A DNA stretch of 13,215 bases from DAOTVC01 sp034437215 (GTDB lineage Bacteria; Chloroflexota; Anaerolineae; B4-G1; SLSP01), in NCBI GenBank assembly GCA_034437215.1, contig DAOTVC010000154.1, positions 1-13,215 of the forward strand, written 5' to 3'. This document shows, piece by piece, positions 1 through 6,900 of this stretch. Position 1 is the stretch's first letter, and each line of letters begins with the position of its first letter. Position numbers and translations under genes: made by a program. The notes below the pieces were generated by a model. That model searched no databases, was not told the origin of the DNA, and was given only the letters and a program-made list of their open reading frames with translations.

Positions 1-34
1 CACCTGTCTGACAACTATTCGCCTGTTAAGGTGC

Positions 35-63
35 ATTATACCCGATCAGGGAAGGAACTTCAA
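35..63 (-). promoter_or_regulatory. Predicted promoter just downstream of cas2 (putative CRISPR leader)
   Basis: On the minus strand a TTGAAG box (58-63) and a perfect TATAAT (35-40) are separated by exactly 17 bases, the sigma70 arrangement. It starts four bases after the cas2 stop codon and would fire leftward, out of the window, with a start near position 28. In I-E loci the leader and array normally follow cas2 directly, so I infer that this is the leader promoter of the cognate array beyond the left edge. A promoter for an unrelated downstream gene is the alternative. Confidence 0.55.
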
Positions 64-66
64 AGG

Positions 67-396
67 TCAGCCGTGAGGAAGACGGCGCGCCAGGCGCTCC
101 GCGCGCCCGGTCTCACCATGCGGAATCCGGATGAGCTGCACGCCCTCCAGGTCAATCAGCTCCCGTTGGGTCTCGCCGCTCATCCGCATCTGAAAACGCT
201 GCTCGTTGTTCGTGCTCCAAATCTGGGTGACGCCCCCCAGGCGCTTCGCCTTGCGGCACTTCTCCCAGAGTTTGTCGCGCACCCGTGCCGAGACGTGACC
301 GACGAAGACGCCCGTCCGGACCTCGACCAGCCAACGGGTGAGCTCACCCCGCACCGCTGCGGGGACCTTCTCCAGAATCATGACGACCACATTCAC
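67..396 (-). CDS. cas2: CRISPR-associated endoribonuclease Cas2, type I-E
   Basis: This 109-residue protein is the CasX2/E. coli-type Cas2, the dimer that bridges two Cas1 dimers in the spacer-integration complex. The chain begins VNVVVMILEKVPAAVRGEL and continues with WLVEVRTGVFVGHVSARVRD and a QIWSTNNEQ segment, matching the E. coli layout (TENVPPRLRG, LLEVRAGVYVGDVSAKIRE, AWATNTE). The GTG start at 394-396 shares a GTGA overlap with the cas1 stop and has a GGAGGGGAGG ribosome site just upstream, so translation is probably coupled to cas1. A second GTG two codons inside (388-390) is possible. The reading frame extends further upstream, but that part lies inside cas1. There is no DnaQ-like extension of the kind seen on some I-E Cas2 proteins. 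Confidence 0.93.
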   Translation of the reverse strand: MNVVVMILEKVPAAVRGELTRWLVEVRTGVFVGHVSARVRDKLWEKCRKAKRLGGVTQIWSTNNEQRFQMRMSGETQRELIDLEGVQLIRIPHGETGRAERLARRLPHG

Positions 397-1688
397 CTCC
401 CCTCCGTCTCTCGAGACTGCACGAGTTCCACCGCCAGGGTGTGTTTGCAAGCACCCAGCTCCCGCTTGACGAAGTCGGGACAGTCACAGGAGAGTTGACC
501 TCCCTCCTGGCGGATGGTATATCCGGCGCTGCCGGGGCGGGTGACGACGTGCCAGGTGTCGGGAGCCGTCTGCTGTACCCTCCAACCCTTCTCGAGCCCC
601 GTCTCGGCCCGCTGCCTGCGCAAGTAGAGTGCCCTCTCGTCGGCTTCCATAGGCATCTTCGCCTCCGGCTCTTCGGCGGAAGGTGGCACCGGGGGTGCGG
701 GCTGTGCCGGCGGATTGGGCGCCTCAATTTGCCGATGCCACAGCTCCAAGGCGTCCTCACCGGCAGCTGCGGGCGACAACGTTCTTGAATCCTCATCGGA
801 GGGCGTCCAGAGGGGCTCCGGGCGCGCCGGGTCGCTGTCCGTCTCGGTGCCCGCCGTCAAAGTCTCGCCGGATACGTCGAGGAGGGCATGGATGTCGGGG
901 AGAATGCGCTGCAGGATGCGGTGCTCCTTGAAGGCGTCACGGCAGGCCTCCCGCACGCGGGGACCCAACCGCTGGGTGGAGCGCCCGGTGATCTGGAAGG
1001 CCACGGGGATGGTCACCTCAACCTTGTAGAGGTCGGCGATGTCGTAGACGAAGGAGCGCTGCTTGCCGGTGTGAATGAAGCCCAGAGCCGGGGAGTAGCC
1101 GCCGGAGACGATGGCGGCGTGACAGAGACCGTTGAGCAGAGCATTGGCAGCGGAGAGGGCGCGGTTGATAGGATCGGTGCTGTTCCAGCTGTTGCGCTCG
1201 TAACGGCGCCCGTGCCACTCGACACCGTAACGCAGGCTGGCCTGTGCGTAGGCGGTGCGCACCCGCGCGCCCTCCATCCCCCGCAGCTGCTCGATGGTCA
1301 GGTCGCTATCGAGCTCCTCGTCGAAGCGCCGGCGGTACATGCGTTTGCAGACCTCCAAGCGCAGGCGGGGATCGCTCGCCAGGCGGGCCTGGTGGAGGAG
1401 GTGGTAGGCGCGGCGTGTCTCCCCGGTACCGGAGGCGTAGAAGCGGGTGGCATCCTCCCCCACCCAGACGATCCCGCAACCGTTGTCCGCCAGGGACTTG
1501 ATGGCCGCGTGGGTGATGCTCGTGCCGGGTCCCAGAAGGAGGACGGTGAGGGCGGCAGCGGGAATCATCGTCCGCCCGCTCTTGTCGATCACCTCAACGG
1601 CCCGCGCCTGCTGCTCGATGATGGCGTGCTCGACGTAGAGGTAGGAGAGGCTGTCGGAGAGCTTCGGCAGTTCGTGCAGATCTTGCAT
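393..1688 (-). CDS. cas1: Cas1 integrase (type I-E) with C-terminal SWIM zinc finger
   Basis: Cas1 is the metal-dependent integrase of spacer acquisition. Residues 1 to about 275 form a full I-E Cas1, with the active-site positions matching E. coli Glu141, His208, Asp218 and Asp221 present as Glu139 (RGMEGARVR), His206 (GFIHTGK), Asp216 and Asp219 (VYDIADLYK). E. coli Cas1 is about 305 residues; this one has 431. The extra part is an acidic, proline-rich linker (about 276-350) and then a compact domain (about 355-425) ending in Cys401-x-Cys403, Cys414-x-His416, the CxCxnCxH signature of a SWIM zinc finger. SWIM fingers bind DNA or protein. No frameshift or second start separates the two parts. 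The ATG at 1688 follows a GAGGTG ribosome site. The gene is preceded by 274 bp of tandem repeats and ends in a 4-bp overlap with cas2. The Cas1 call is certain; the SWIM call rests on the motif. Confidence 0.94.
   Translation of the reverse strand: MQDLHELPKLSDSLSYLYVEHAIIEQQARAVEVIDKSGRTMIPAAALTVLLLGPGTSITHAAIKSLADNGCGIVWVGEDATRFYASGTGETRRAYHLLHQARLASDPRLRLEVCKRMYRRRFDEELDSDLTIEQLRGMEGARVRTAYAQASLRYGVEWHGRRYERNSWNSTDPINRALSAANALLNGLCHAAIVSGGYSPALGFIHTGKQRSFVYDIADLYKVEVTIPVAFQITGRSTQRLGPRVREACRDAFKEHRILQRILPDIHALLDVSGETLTAGTETDSDPARPEPLWTPSDEDSRTLSPAAAGEDALELWHRQIEAPNPPAQPAPPVPPSAEEPEAKMPMEADERALYLRRQRAETGLEKGWRVQQTAPDTWHVVTRPGSAGYTIRQEGGQLSCDCPDFVKRELGACKHTLAVELVQSRETEGR
396..626 (-). other. 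SWIM-type zinc-finger domain fused to Cas1
   Basis: This is the part of cas1 coding for residues 355-431. It has the order seen in stand-alone SWIM domains: a beta-rich stretch (WRVQQTAPDTWHVVTR, then GYTIRQEGGQ), then CDCPDF, then CKHTLAV. The spacing Cys401-x-Cys403-(10)-Cys414-x-His416 is a perfect CxCxnCxH. The function in Cas1 is unknown; binding of prespacer DNA, the leader, or a repair factor are possibilities I infer from the domain family only. Confidence 0.8.
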
Positions 1689-1712
1689 GGTTCACCTCGT
1701 TACGGATGCTAG

Positions 1713-1960
1713 AAGCTGGTTACTGGTTACTGGATACTGGTTACTGGATACTGGATACTGGTTACTGGTTACTGGTTACTGGTTACTGGATACTGGTTAC
1801 TGGTTACTGGAAGCTGGAACTGAGAGGTAACCAGTCTCCGGCTTCCAGTTTCCAGCTTCCAGCTTCCAGTTTCCAGCTTCCAGTTTCCAGCTTCCAGTTT
1901 CCAGTTTCCAGCTTCCAGCTTCCAGTTTCCAGCTTCCAGCTTCCAGCTTCCAGCTTCCAG
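1713..1960 (+). repeat. Two opposing blocks of 7-bp tandem repeats between cas6e and cas1
   Basis: Positions 1713-1817 are 15 uninterrupted heptamers, mainly TTACTGG and ATACTGG, with AAGCTGG at both ends. Positions 1842-1960 are 17 uninterrupted heptamers of CTTCCAG and TTTCCAG. The second block read on the other strand is CTGGAAG or CTGGAAA, so the two share the CTGG core and form an imperfect long inverted repeat around a 24-bp centre. That centre contains GGTAACCAG (1826-1834), the reverse complement of the left-block phase CTGGTTACC. They fill almost all of the 274-bp gap and would be transcribed with the operon. Such stutter repeats change length easily by slippage. Confidence 0.97.
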
Positions 1961-1962
1961 TT

Positions 1963-2610
1963 TCAGGCGGGGGCCAGGGAGAGCAGGCCGAAGCCGAAGC
2001 TCTTGGCGGGCCCGACACCGCTCTGTAGGGCGTCCCACAGCTTGTCGGGATCGGTGACCTCCAGCAGGCCCTCGAAGCGGACGGCGAAGTGGGTCAACTT
2101 ACGCTTCCCCCCATCCTTGCGGGGCTTCCAGGAGAGCTGGTCGCCCTCCTGGATCACGGTGATGCGCTGCGGGCGGAAGCCGTTACGCTCGCCCTTGCGG
2201 GCCAGCCACTCCCGCTGCTCCTCCTCTTTGTAGAGACCGTGACGGCTGCCCTCCCGTTTGACTGTCGGGTTGGCGCGCAGGCGGAAGGTGAGGATCTGAC
2301 CCGGCGCAAAGTCGAGTTCGAAGGCCTTGACGGCGGGATTGGAGAAGATATTTGGAGGCCAGTTAGCCTCCGGCAGCAAGAAGCGCTCCCGCTCCTGAAG
2401 GTGAGACCAGTCGGGGCGGGTGTGGGATTGGACGAGGAGAGCGGGCACGCCGGTGCGCGGGTCGGTGTCGACGCGGAAGAGAACGCGCTCGCTGGGAGGG
2501 AGGTCGTCGGGGAAGGCGGACATGAGGGTGCGGTGGAGTTCGTAGACGTTGGCGAGCTCACGCTGGACGGGCCGCTGACGCGGATTGAGTATCAGTCGGG
2601 AGAGATACAT
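1963..2610 (-). CDS. cas6e: Cas6e (Cse3/CasE) pre-crRNA endoribonuclease
   Basis: Cas6e cuts the I-E repeat hairpin and stays bound to the 3' end of the crRNA as the head of Cascade. This 215-residue protein (E. coli 199) opens with the family start MYLSRLIL. It has Tyr23 and His26 (NVYELHRTL), the same numbering as the catalytic pair reported for Thermus thermophilus Cse3. It also has the FRLRANP strand and the C-terminal glycine-rich loop GVGPAKSFGFGLLSLAP, close to E. coli GIGPAKSMGCGLLSLAP. The ATG lies inside the end of cas5e (19-bp overlap) behind a GGAGGA ribosome site, indicating coupled translation. It is followed at once by the 7-bp repeat blocks. The protein is intact, so a 28-29-nt I-E repeat should exist nearby; the array at the right edge is not of that type. 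Confidence 0.95.
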   Translation of the reverse strand: MYLSRLILNPRQRPVQRELANVYELHRTLMSAFPDDLPPSERVLFRVDTDPRTGVPALLVQSHTRPDWSHLQERERFLLPEANWPPNIFSNPAVKAFELDFAPGQILTFRLRANPTVKREGSRHGLYKEEEQREWLARKGERNGFRPQRITVIQEGDQLSWKPRKDGGKRKLTHFAVRFEGLLEVTDPDKLWDALQSGVGPAKSFGFGLLSLAPA

Positions 2611-3287
2611 AGCCGATCCTCCATGGTAGCTTCTGGTGTAGGCACAAACAGCGTTGTGACTCGGCGGGGCGCGAAGCGGCGTTCGGAAAAGGAGAGGGGT
2701 TGGTCGGGTCGAATCGCGACACCCTCTTCATCTTCGATAACGAGGCGTAGACGCTCGGCAGCACGGTCGGGTTCGCACCCAAGCCAGGGATAGGCGGACA
2801 AGACGGTGAGCAGGTCAGATCCTGGATAGAGACCGTCACGCAACCAAACAGGTTCGCCGGGTACGCAGGACTTCCGGCCCAGGTAGAGAGGCCAGACAGG
2901 AGCGCGCAGGGCGGCATGAAGACGGCGTAAGAATTCGAGATTGGGGCTTCCGAGCGCGACAAGGAAACGTGCGTCAGCCAGATAGTAGCGGTTGGAGACG
3001 ACCGGATATTTCGTCAACACCTTTCGCCCATCCGTAGAGCGGATGCCGTCGATGCCGGCAGTATGGAAGTCCCGCAGGACCGTTCCCTCCTGATCAACAC
3101 GTACACCCATGCGCAGGTTGGCCCAATCCTCATCGAACGGGACGTCACGACTATATCCCAGTGCCGCATAGAGCAGGCCGAAGACGCCACTCTTAGAGGG
3201 CTCTTGCCCTGTATCCCGCACGCCGAAGTTGCTCTGAGTACCCCACGCCTGCAATACGCCGGAGAGGCGCAGTAACAGGACATCCAT
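2592..3287 (-). CDS. cas5e: Cas5e (CasD) Cascade subunit
   Basis: Cas5e holds the 5' handle of the crRNA and contacts Cas8e at the foot of Cascade. The 231-residue protein starts MDVLLLRLSGVLQAWGTQSN, then FGVRDTGQEPSKSGVFGLL, the conserved N-terminal ferredoxin-like strand and the following basic/glycine loop of the family (E. coli Cas5e is 224 residues). I place the start at the ATG at 3287, not at the upstream in-frame ATG at 3338. The former has an AGAGGAGGCC ribosome site and sits one base after the cas7e stop, while the longer form would add 17 unrelated residues inside cas7e. The end overlaps cas6e by 19 bp. Position between cas7e and cas6e is the standard I-E order. Confidence 0.94.
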   Translation of the reverse strand: MDVLLLRLSGVLQAWGTQSNFGVRDTGQEPSKSGVFGLLYAALGYSRDVPFDEDWANLRMGVRVDQEGTVLRDFHTAGIDGIRSTDGRKVLTKYPVVSNRYYLADARFLVALGSPNLEFLRRLHAALRAPVWPLYLGRKSCVPGEPVWLRDGLYPGSDLLTVLSAYPWLGCEPDRAAERLRLVIEDEEGVAIRPDQPLSFSERRFAPRRVTTLFVPTPEATMEDRLCISPD

Positions 3288-3288
3288 C

Positions 3289-4434
3289 TCAGGCCTCCTC
3301 TTGGGGCAGAGCCTCCAGCACCCGGTCGATCCAACCATCCAGCGTCTCGAGGGTGGCAGATTCCAAAGCAGTCACCGACAACCCGGGGTCAAGCGGTAGA
3401 GCCGCGACGGCCTTCAGAGACCCGGTTCCATAGACACCGGTCAGGCGTCCCCAGTAGGTGTCGAGGGCCGAGACAGAAGGTGCAACCAACCCCTCGCTCT
3501 GGGGCCGAATCGGATTCTCAAAAGCGTTGGCCAGAGACCAGGCGAAACTGCCATCGCGGACGGCGGCAAGCATAAAGTTGGGCGGATTGTGGGCAGCAAA
3601 GGCGTTCTGCTTGCCGCTGGGTACGGCTTCGACGACGGCGCGGAGGAAGGCCTCAACGGTGCGACGTGCCAGACCGACATCACCCCCGAGATTGTCCAAA
3701 AGCTGCTCCCAATCCAGCCGCACGTAGCGGTAGAAACAGGCACTGTCGAATCCCGTGAAGCCCATCATGCCGGCGCCGGCCTCCTCGGTGCCCTGAGTCA
3801 TGTCGTCCACGGCTGTGAAGAAGTCCATCTCCATTGTGACCCGGTGGGTGGAGATAGCGTGAGCGACCTGACAGGCAGCTTCGAGATTCAGCTCGGGCTT
3901 CTCGGCTAACATACGCCCGAAGAGCGCGATGTCCGGAGCGCCGGTCACGTCCCGATGTTCCTTGAACAGATCACGTGTCACCGAGCGGATCACCTTGTTG
4001 TCCCCTTCAACCAGAGCCTCCCAGTTCTCCAAGAGTGCCTCTGTAATCGCCTGCAGCTCTTCCGAGCCGATGTAGAGCAACACGGCGGTACGGTTCTTGT
4101 CCGGCGCGTCCTCCTCAGGCTTGAACTTGCTATCAAACTTGCTCAGGTACGTGGGAATGAAGTTATCGAGCACCGTCTGGATCTCCTCGTCAGGTTTATC
4201 GTGTTTCCCCAGAGCCCGGCGCAACAAGCGGGTCACCCAGCGAGTACGAGTTCCCAGATCCACACCGGTGGTCTTGGCAAAGACAGGTGCCGTGCGGATG
4301 GCCCGCTTGAAGGACTGCGAGGAGACGCGGGCACGGCGAACCCCACCAAACTCGGCGTCTTTCGGGTTGCCGGTGTCATCGCGGTTGAGGTTGGACGGCG
4401 CAAAGTTCTGAATGACGTGCAATTCGACAAACAT
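3289..4434 (-). CDS. cas7e: Cas7e (Cse4/CasC) Cascade backbone subunit
   Basis: Cas7e polymerises, six copies per complex in E. coli, along the crRNA to form the Cascade backbone. The 381-residue protein (E. coli 363) begins with the signature MFVELHVIQNFAPSNLNRDD, followed by KDAEFGGVRRARVSSQSFKR. This corresponds to E. coli SPSCLNRDD and [20 protein letters not shown]. The middle carries FGRMLAEKPELNLEAACQ and a TAVDDM motif, the thumb region of Cse4 proteins. The ATG follows an AGGAGG ribosome site at a distance of 9 bases. Upstream is a 207-bp gap with a 14-bp hairpin and three 22-bp repeats; downstream cas5e follows directly. The gene heads a cas7-cas5-cas6 block, so the structured leader could raise or stabilise the transcript of this high-copy subunit (inference). 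Confidence 0.96.
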   Translation of the reverse strand: MFVELHVIQNFAPSNLNRDDTGNPKDAEFGGVRRARVSSQSFKRAIRTAPVFAKTTGVDLGTRTRWVTRLLRRALGKHDKPDEEIQTVLDNFIPTYLSKFDSKFKPEEDAPDKNRTAVLLYIGSEELQAITEALLENWEALVEGDNKVIRSVTRDLFKEHRDVTGAPDIALFGRMLAEKPELNLEAACQVAHAISTHRVTMEMDFFTAVDDMTQGTEEAGAGMMGFTGFDSACFYRYVRLDWEQLLDNLGGDVGLARRTVEAFLRAVVEAVPSGKQNAFAAHNPPNFMLAAVRDGSFAWSLANAFENPIRPQSEGLVAPSVSALDTYWGRLTGVYGTGSLKAVAALPLDPGLSVTALESATLETLDGWIDRVLEALPQEEA

Positions 4435-4507
4435 GGTTCTTTACCTCCTGAATGGTATGTTGGTTTTTGTATAGATCAAAGTGAAAAGGTACCAGGTCCT
4501 GCTCTGT

Positions 4508-4541
4508 TTCCAGTAAGGAAATTTTCGTTTCCTTACTGGAA
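4508..4541. repeat. Perfect 14-bp inverted repeat (hairpin) upstream of cas7e
   Basis: TTCCAGTAAGGAAA (4508-4521) and TTTCCTTACTGGAA (4528-4541) are exact reverse complements around a 6-base loop. There is no run of T after the stem on either strand, so it is not a classical intrinsic terminator. Its position, 74 bases ahead of the cas7e start in the transcribed leader, fits an mRNA-stability or processing element. Confidence 0.85.
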
Positions 4542-4585
4542 TCCACTCGTTTCCTTACTGGAATCCGCTCGTTTCCTTACTGGAA
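4526..4585 (+). repeat. Three 22-bp direct repeats in the cse2-cas7e gap
   Basis: The unit CGTTTCCTTACTGGAATCC plus (A/G)CT begins at 4526 and 4548; a third copy at 4570 keeps the first 16 bases (to 4585). The exact period is 22 bp, two helical turns. The first copy also supplies the right arm of the hairpin at 4508-4541. A partial echo (CTTACTGGGATT) occurs at 4640-4651 at the end of cse2. The repeats could be protein-binding iterons or slippage products. Confidence 0.88.
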
Positions 4586-4641
4586 AGTGAGAGGTTCTTA
4601 CCAAGAAACGAGTACATCCCTATAGGGAATTCAATCCTTGC

Positions 4642-5151
4642 TTACTGGGATTTGACCTCCTGCTGCGTACCGCGTCCCCAGAAGGCCCGTGCCCAACGTT
4701 TTTGAACGGACCGGCTCTCGTAGCCCCACTGTTGAATGTCGCGGAAGAGCTGGTCCCAATGGATAGGCACCTCCTTGGACTTGAGAAAGCTGACCGTCTG
4801 GCGCAGGTAGAAGGGCAGATCCTCGCGATGGGCGGCCAGCAGCGCCGTGAAGCGCCGTTCGAGCGCGGTATCGTCACTCCCCGGATTGCGGCGGCGCACT
4901 TCGGCGAAGTGGTCGCCCACGTTGCCGTGCCCTCCGGGATCGGGATGGTAAGCAAAGAGGGCCGCGATCAGGTAGTGGGCCTGCTCCTGCCAGGGCTTGA
5001 CATCCTCGGGCAGAAAACGTTCGACGTAGGGGAACATCGCCGGGACCGTGCCGGGCGGCTGCCCCAGGCCACGCCGGAGCGCGGCGAGCGCGGCACGATC
5101 TTCACGCAACGACCCCAGGTATTCGACAAACGGATGCGGTTTTTTGTTCAT
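4642..5151 (-). CDS. cse2: Cse2 (CasB, Cas11e) Cascade small subunit
   Basis: Cse2 is the helical small subunit; its dimer lines the belly of Cascade and stabilises the displaced target strand. The 169-residue protein (E. coli 160) starts MNKKPHPFVEYLGSLRED and carries RAALAALRRGLGQPPGTV followed by MFPYVERFLP, typical of the Cse2 N-terminus, with basic residues along the helices. The start chosen at 5151 has a GGGAGG ribosome site 6 bases upstream. An in-frame ATG at 5181 would add ten residues but has no ribosome site. Cas8e ends 36 bp upstream, so the two are co-transcribed in the usual cas8e-cse2 order. A small perfect palindrome, GTGAATTTCAC (5171-5181), lies in that gap. Confidence 0.92.
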   Translation of the reverse strand: MNKKPHPFVEYLGSLREDRAALAALRRGLGQPPGTVPAMFPYVERFLPEDVKPWQEQAHYLIAALFAYHPDPGGHGNVGDHFAEVRRRNPGSDDTALERRFTALLAAHREDLPFYLRQTVSFLKSKEVPIHWDQLFRDIQQWGYESRSVQKRWARAFWGRGTQQEVKSQ

Positions 5152-5187
5152 GTGGAGCCTCCCTAGAAATGTGAATTTCACTTACAC

Positions 5188-6753
5188 TCAGCCATTACCA
5201 CTTTCTTCCCTCTGAGCGTCTCTGACAATCGCCTTTCCTATCCCGTACTCCAACGTCCCCCGGGCGAGGGTAAGGGCCTTGAGGCCCCGCTGGGGGTCGT
5301 CCATGCGACGCGTCGCCTCGGTGTAGGCCCGGCGAGCGGTGTTCTGCACGGTCTCCAGCCAGCGATCCAGTGCTCCCTGGCGGTCCCGGGGAAGGTCGGT
5401 TACAAAGCCGGTGAAGGGGGTTTCCAGATGGGGCCAGTAGCGATTCTCGATACCCAACTGTCCGAAGATGACGTTGACGTCGTCACGATTGGCCTTTTTC
5501 TTGTCCTCCGGCGAGACGTACCAGCGGGCGAAGTCACGCCCCGCCATACGCAGCGCGCCCGCGACCTCCTCGGCGGCGTGCAGCGCCTGGATCAGTTTTT
5601 CCCGCAGGGCCTCGTTCTCGTCGGCCAGATAGTCCAGCGGCAGGGGCATCCGCTCGTGGCGGAAGAAATCCAGCCGCGCGTTGCTGTTGCACAACCCCAA
5701 CGTGAGGTAGTTGTAGGTCTGGGAACGTTCTAACCGAGGCGTCGCGTCGATCATGCCCGCCAACTGCTCGAAGGCCAGTGGAGGTCTGACGTTCTCCTCC
5801 CCATCCTGGAGGCGGAAGAGGGCGCCGGAGTCGCGCCACATGGCGCGATCCTCACTGAGACGCAGCGGAAGCATCCCCACATCCTTACTCTTCGCCATGC
5901 GGTAGACCTTCATCGGATCGTCAATGACCTGGTCCCAGCGCGCCCCTTGAGCAATTGCGCACTCGCGCACGTAGAGCTCCTCCTCCTCCCAGGTGGGGAA
6001 GAGATGCACGGAGCGCACCTGCCAGGTCAGATAGCCCAGGTAGCCGGGCAGGTAGAAGGTCTTGGGCTCCGGGGAGAAGGAATTCTCGTCGTATTCCCAG
6101 GTGGGCCGATCCTCTCCCCGGCGCGGCGCGGGGATGGGTTTGTCTGTCTGCGGATCGTAGACGACGAGGTTGAGAGCCAGGGTCTCGAAGAGATTCTCGC
6201 CCTGGAGCAACACCAGCAGTGAATTGACCAGCGGCCCCTGTGCGTAAGGGAACTTTGGTGGTCCCGTGCCAATACCGGCGGCCTGCAAGGTGATGAGCCA
6301 CTCGGCGGCGCGGGCCGGAGAGATGGCCAGAGAGCCATCTTTGAGCTGGTGCTCGAAGAGGGTGGAGTTGTAGGCATGGGGCAGGGAGAGCCGGCGGTTG
6401 ACAGGCTCCGGGTCACCGGGCGGTTCCGGGACCTGATAGAAGGGGTGCGCGGCGTCGAAGAGGTCGAAGCGATCGTAGTAGCGTTCGAAGTAGTCTTGCA
6501 GCACGCCCGCGTCCCACCGCCCGCCCTCCCAGAGACGCTGCCAGGCGCGGGAGTTCGCCGGCCCGAAGTTGCGATGCAGGATCGCCAGCAGCAGACGGTG
6601 CTGGGCTGCGGTCGCCAGCGGGATCTCGCCCTGCAGCTCGCGCAGCGTGTGAGCGCGGGCCAGAGCATCGTAGAGGCCGAGGCGCACCGCTTCTCCCTCT
6701 TCGTCCACACACAACAGCCAGGGTTGATCGATCAGATTGAAACTCGCGTTCAT
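5188..6753 (-). CDS. cas8e: Cas8e (Cse1/CasA) Cascade large subunit
   Basis: Cas8e recognises the PAM, starts target unwinding and recruits Cas3. The 521-residue protein (E. coli 502) begins MNASFNLIDQPWLLCVDEEG and continues with GLYDALARAHTLREL and AQHRLLLAILHRNFG, the conserved N-terminus of the Cse1 family. FDLFDAAHPFYQV, APYAQGP-like FPYAQGPLVNSLLVLLQGE and LFETLALNLVVYD follow in the expected order, and the C-terminal four-helix bundle region ends at FGIGKA-like EYGIGKAIVRDA. I did not assign individual PAM-contact residues. The ATG has a strong TAAGGAGGTCAC ribosome site. The gene lies 206 bp after the WYL-Cas3 fusion, across a cluster of REP-like palindromes, and 36 bp before cse2. 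No frame disruption is seen. Confidence 0.94.
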   Translation of the reverse strand: MNASFNLIDQPWLLCVDEEGEAVRLGLYDALARAHTLRELQGEIPLATAAQHRLLLAILHRNFGPANSRAWQRLWEGGRWDAGVLQDYFERYYDRFDLFDAAHPFYQVPEPPGDPEPVNRRLSLPHAYNSTLFEHQLKDGSLAISPARAAEWLITLQAAGIGTGPPKFPYAQGPLVNSLLVLLQGENLFETLALNLVVYDPQTDKPIPAPRRGEDRPTWEYDENSFSPEPKTFYLPGYLGYLTWQVRSVHLFPTWEEEELYVRECAIAQGARWDQVIDDPMKVYRMAKSKDVGMLPLRLSEDRAMWRDSGALFRLQDGEENVRPPLAFEQLAGMIDATPRLERSQTYNYLTLGLCNSNARLDFFRHERMPLPLDYLADENEALREKLIQALHAAEEVAGALRMAGRDFARWYVSPEDKKKANRDDVNVIFGQLGIENRYWPHLETPFTGFVTDLPRDRQGALDRWLETVQNTARRAYTEATRRMDDPQRGLKALTLARGTLEYGIGKAIVRDAQREESGNG

Positions 6754-6789
6754 GTGACCTCCTTAAATTGGTCGAAAGTCCAAGGCCCC

Positions 6790-6900
6790 CGCCCGCCGAT
6801 GAATCGCCGGGCTAGGAGCAGCGCCCCATGAATGGGGCTTCCGGAAGCCCGCTTGAGCGGGCGCTGCCTGATAGCGCGGGGATTTCATCCCTGCGCGGGC
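6790..6900. repeat. REP-like palindrome cluster between cas3 and cas8e
   Basis: At least four compact palindromes are packed in about 110 bp. The CCCGCCGATGAATCGCCGGG region lies near 6791-6812. CCCCATGAATGGGG (6824-6837), GCCCGCTTGAGCGGGC (6847-6862) and GCGCGGGGATTTCATCCCTGCGC (6874-6896, one mismatch) follow. The layout resembles dispersed REP/extragenic palindromes moved by RAYT-type transposases in high-GC genomes. It lies in the transcribed gap after the cas3 stop and could end, slow or protect the transcript between cas3 and the Cascade genes. The rest of the gap (6901-6959) shows nothing recognisable. Confidence 0.8.

Noticed and set aside
1090..1130. Apparent loss of the Cas1 catalytic glutamate (GLCHAAI where E. 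coli has GVTEAAI)
   Set aside because: The catalytic residue in E. coli is Glu141 in RGIEGSRVR; the matching Glu139 in RGMEGARVR is present, so Cas1 is not inactivated.
888..1712. Plus-strand open frame of 274 codons opposite cas1
   Set aside because: It is antisense to a well-supported cas1, has shadow-like composition and runs into the heptamer repeats.
1706..2233. Plus-strand frame encoding a repetitive TGYWLLDTGYW-type protein
   Set aside because: The protein repetition is only the 7-bp DNA repeat read in frame; it has no ribosome site and runs antisense into cas6e.
3288..3338. Longer N-terminus for Cas5e
   Set aside because: The added 17 residues lie within the end of cas7e and do not resemble the family; the ATG at 3287 has the ribosome site and the conserved start.
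4440..4500. Possible promoter directly upstream of cas7e (TTGATC with a TACCAT box)
   Set aside because: The -10 box matches only four of six positions and no alternative spacing improves it; it is too weak to list.
4508..4541. Intrinsic terminator between cse2 and cas7e
   Set aside because: The stem is strong but not GC-rich and has no following U tract on the minus-strand transcript.
4526..4592. The 22-bp repeats as a mini CRISPR array
   Set aside because: The copies are directly adjacent with no unique spacers between them.
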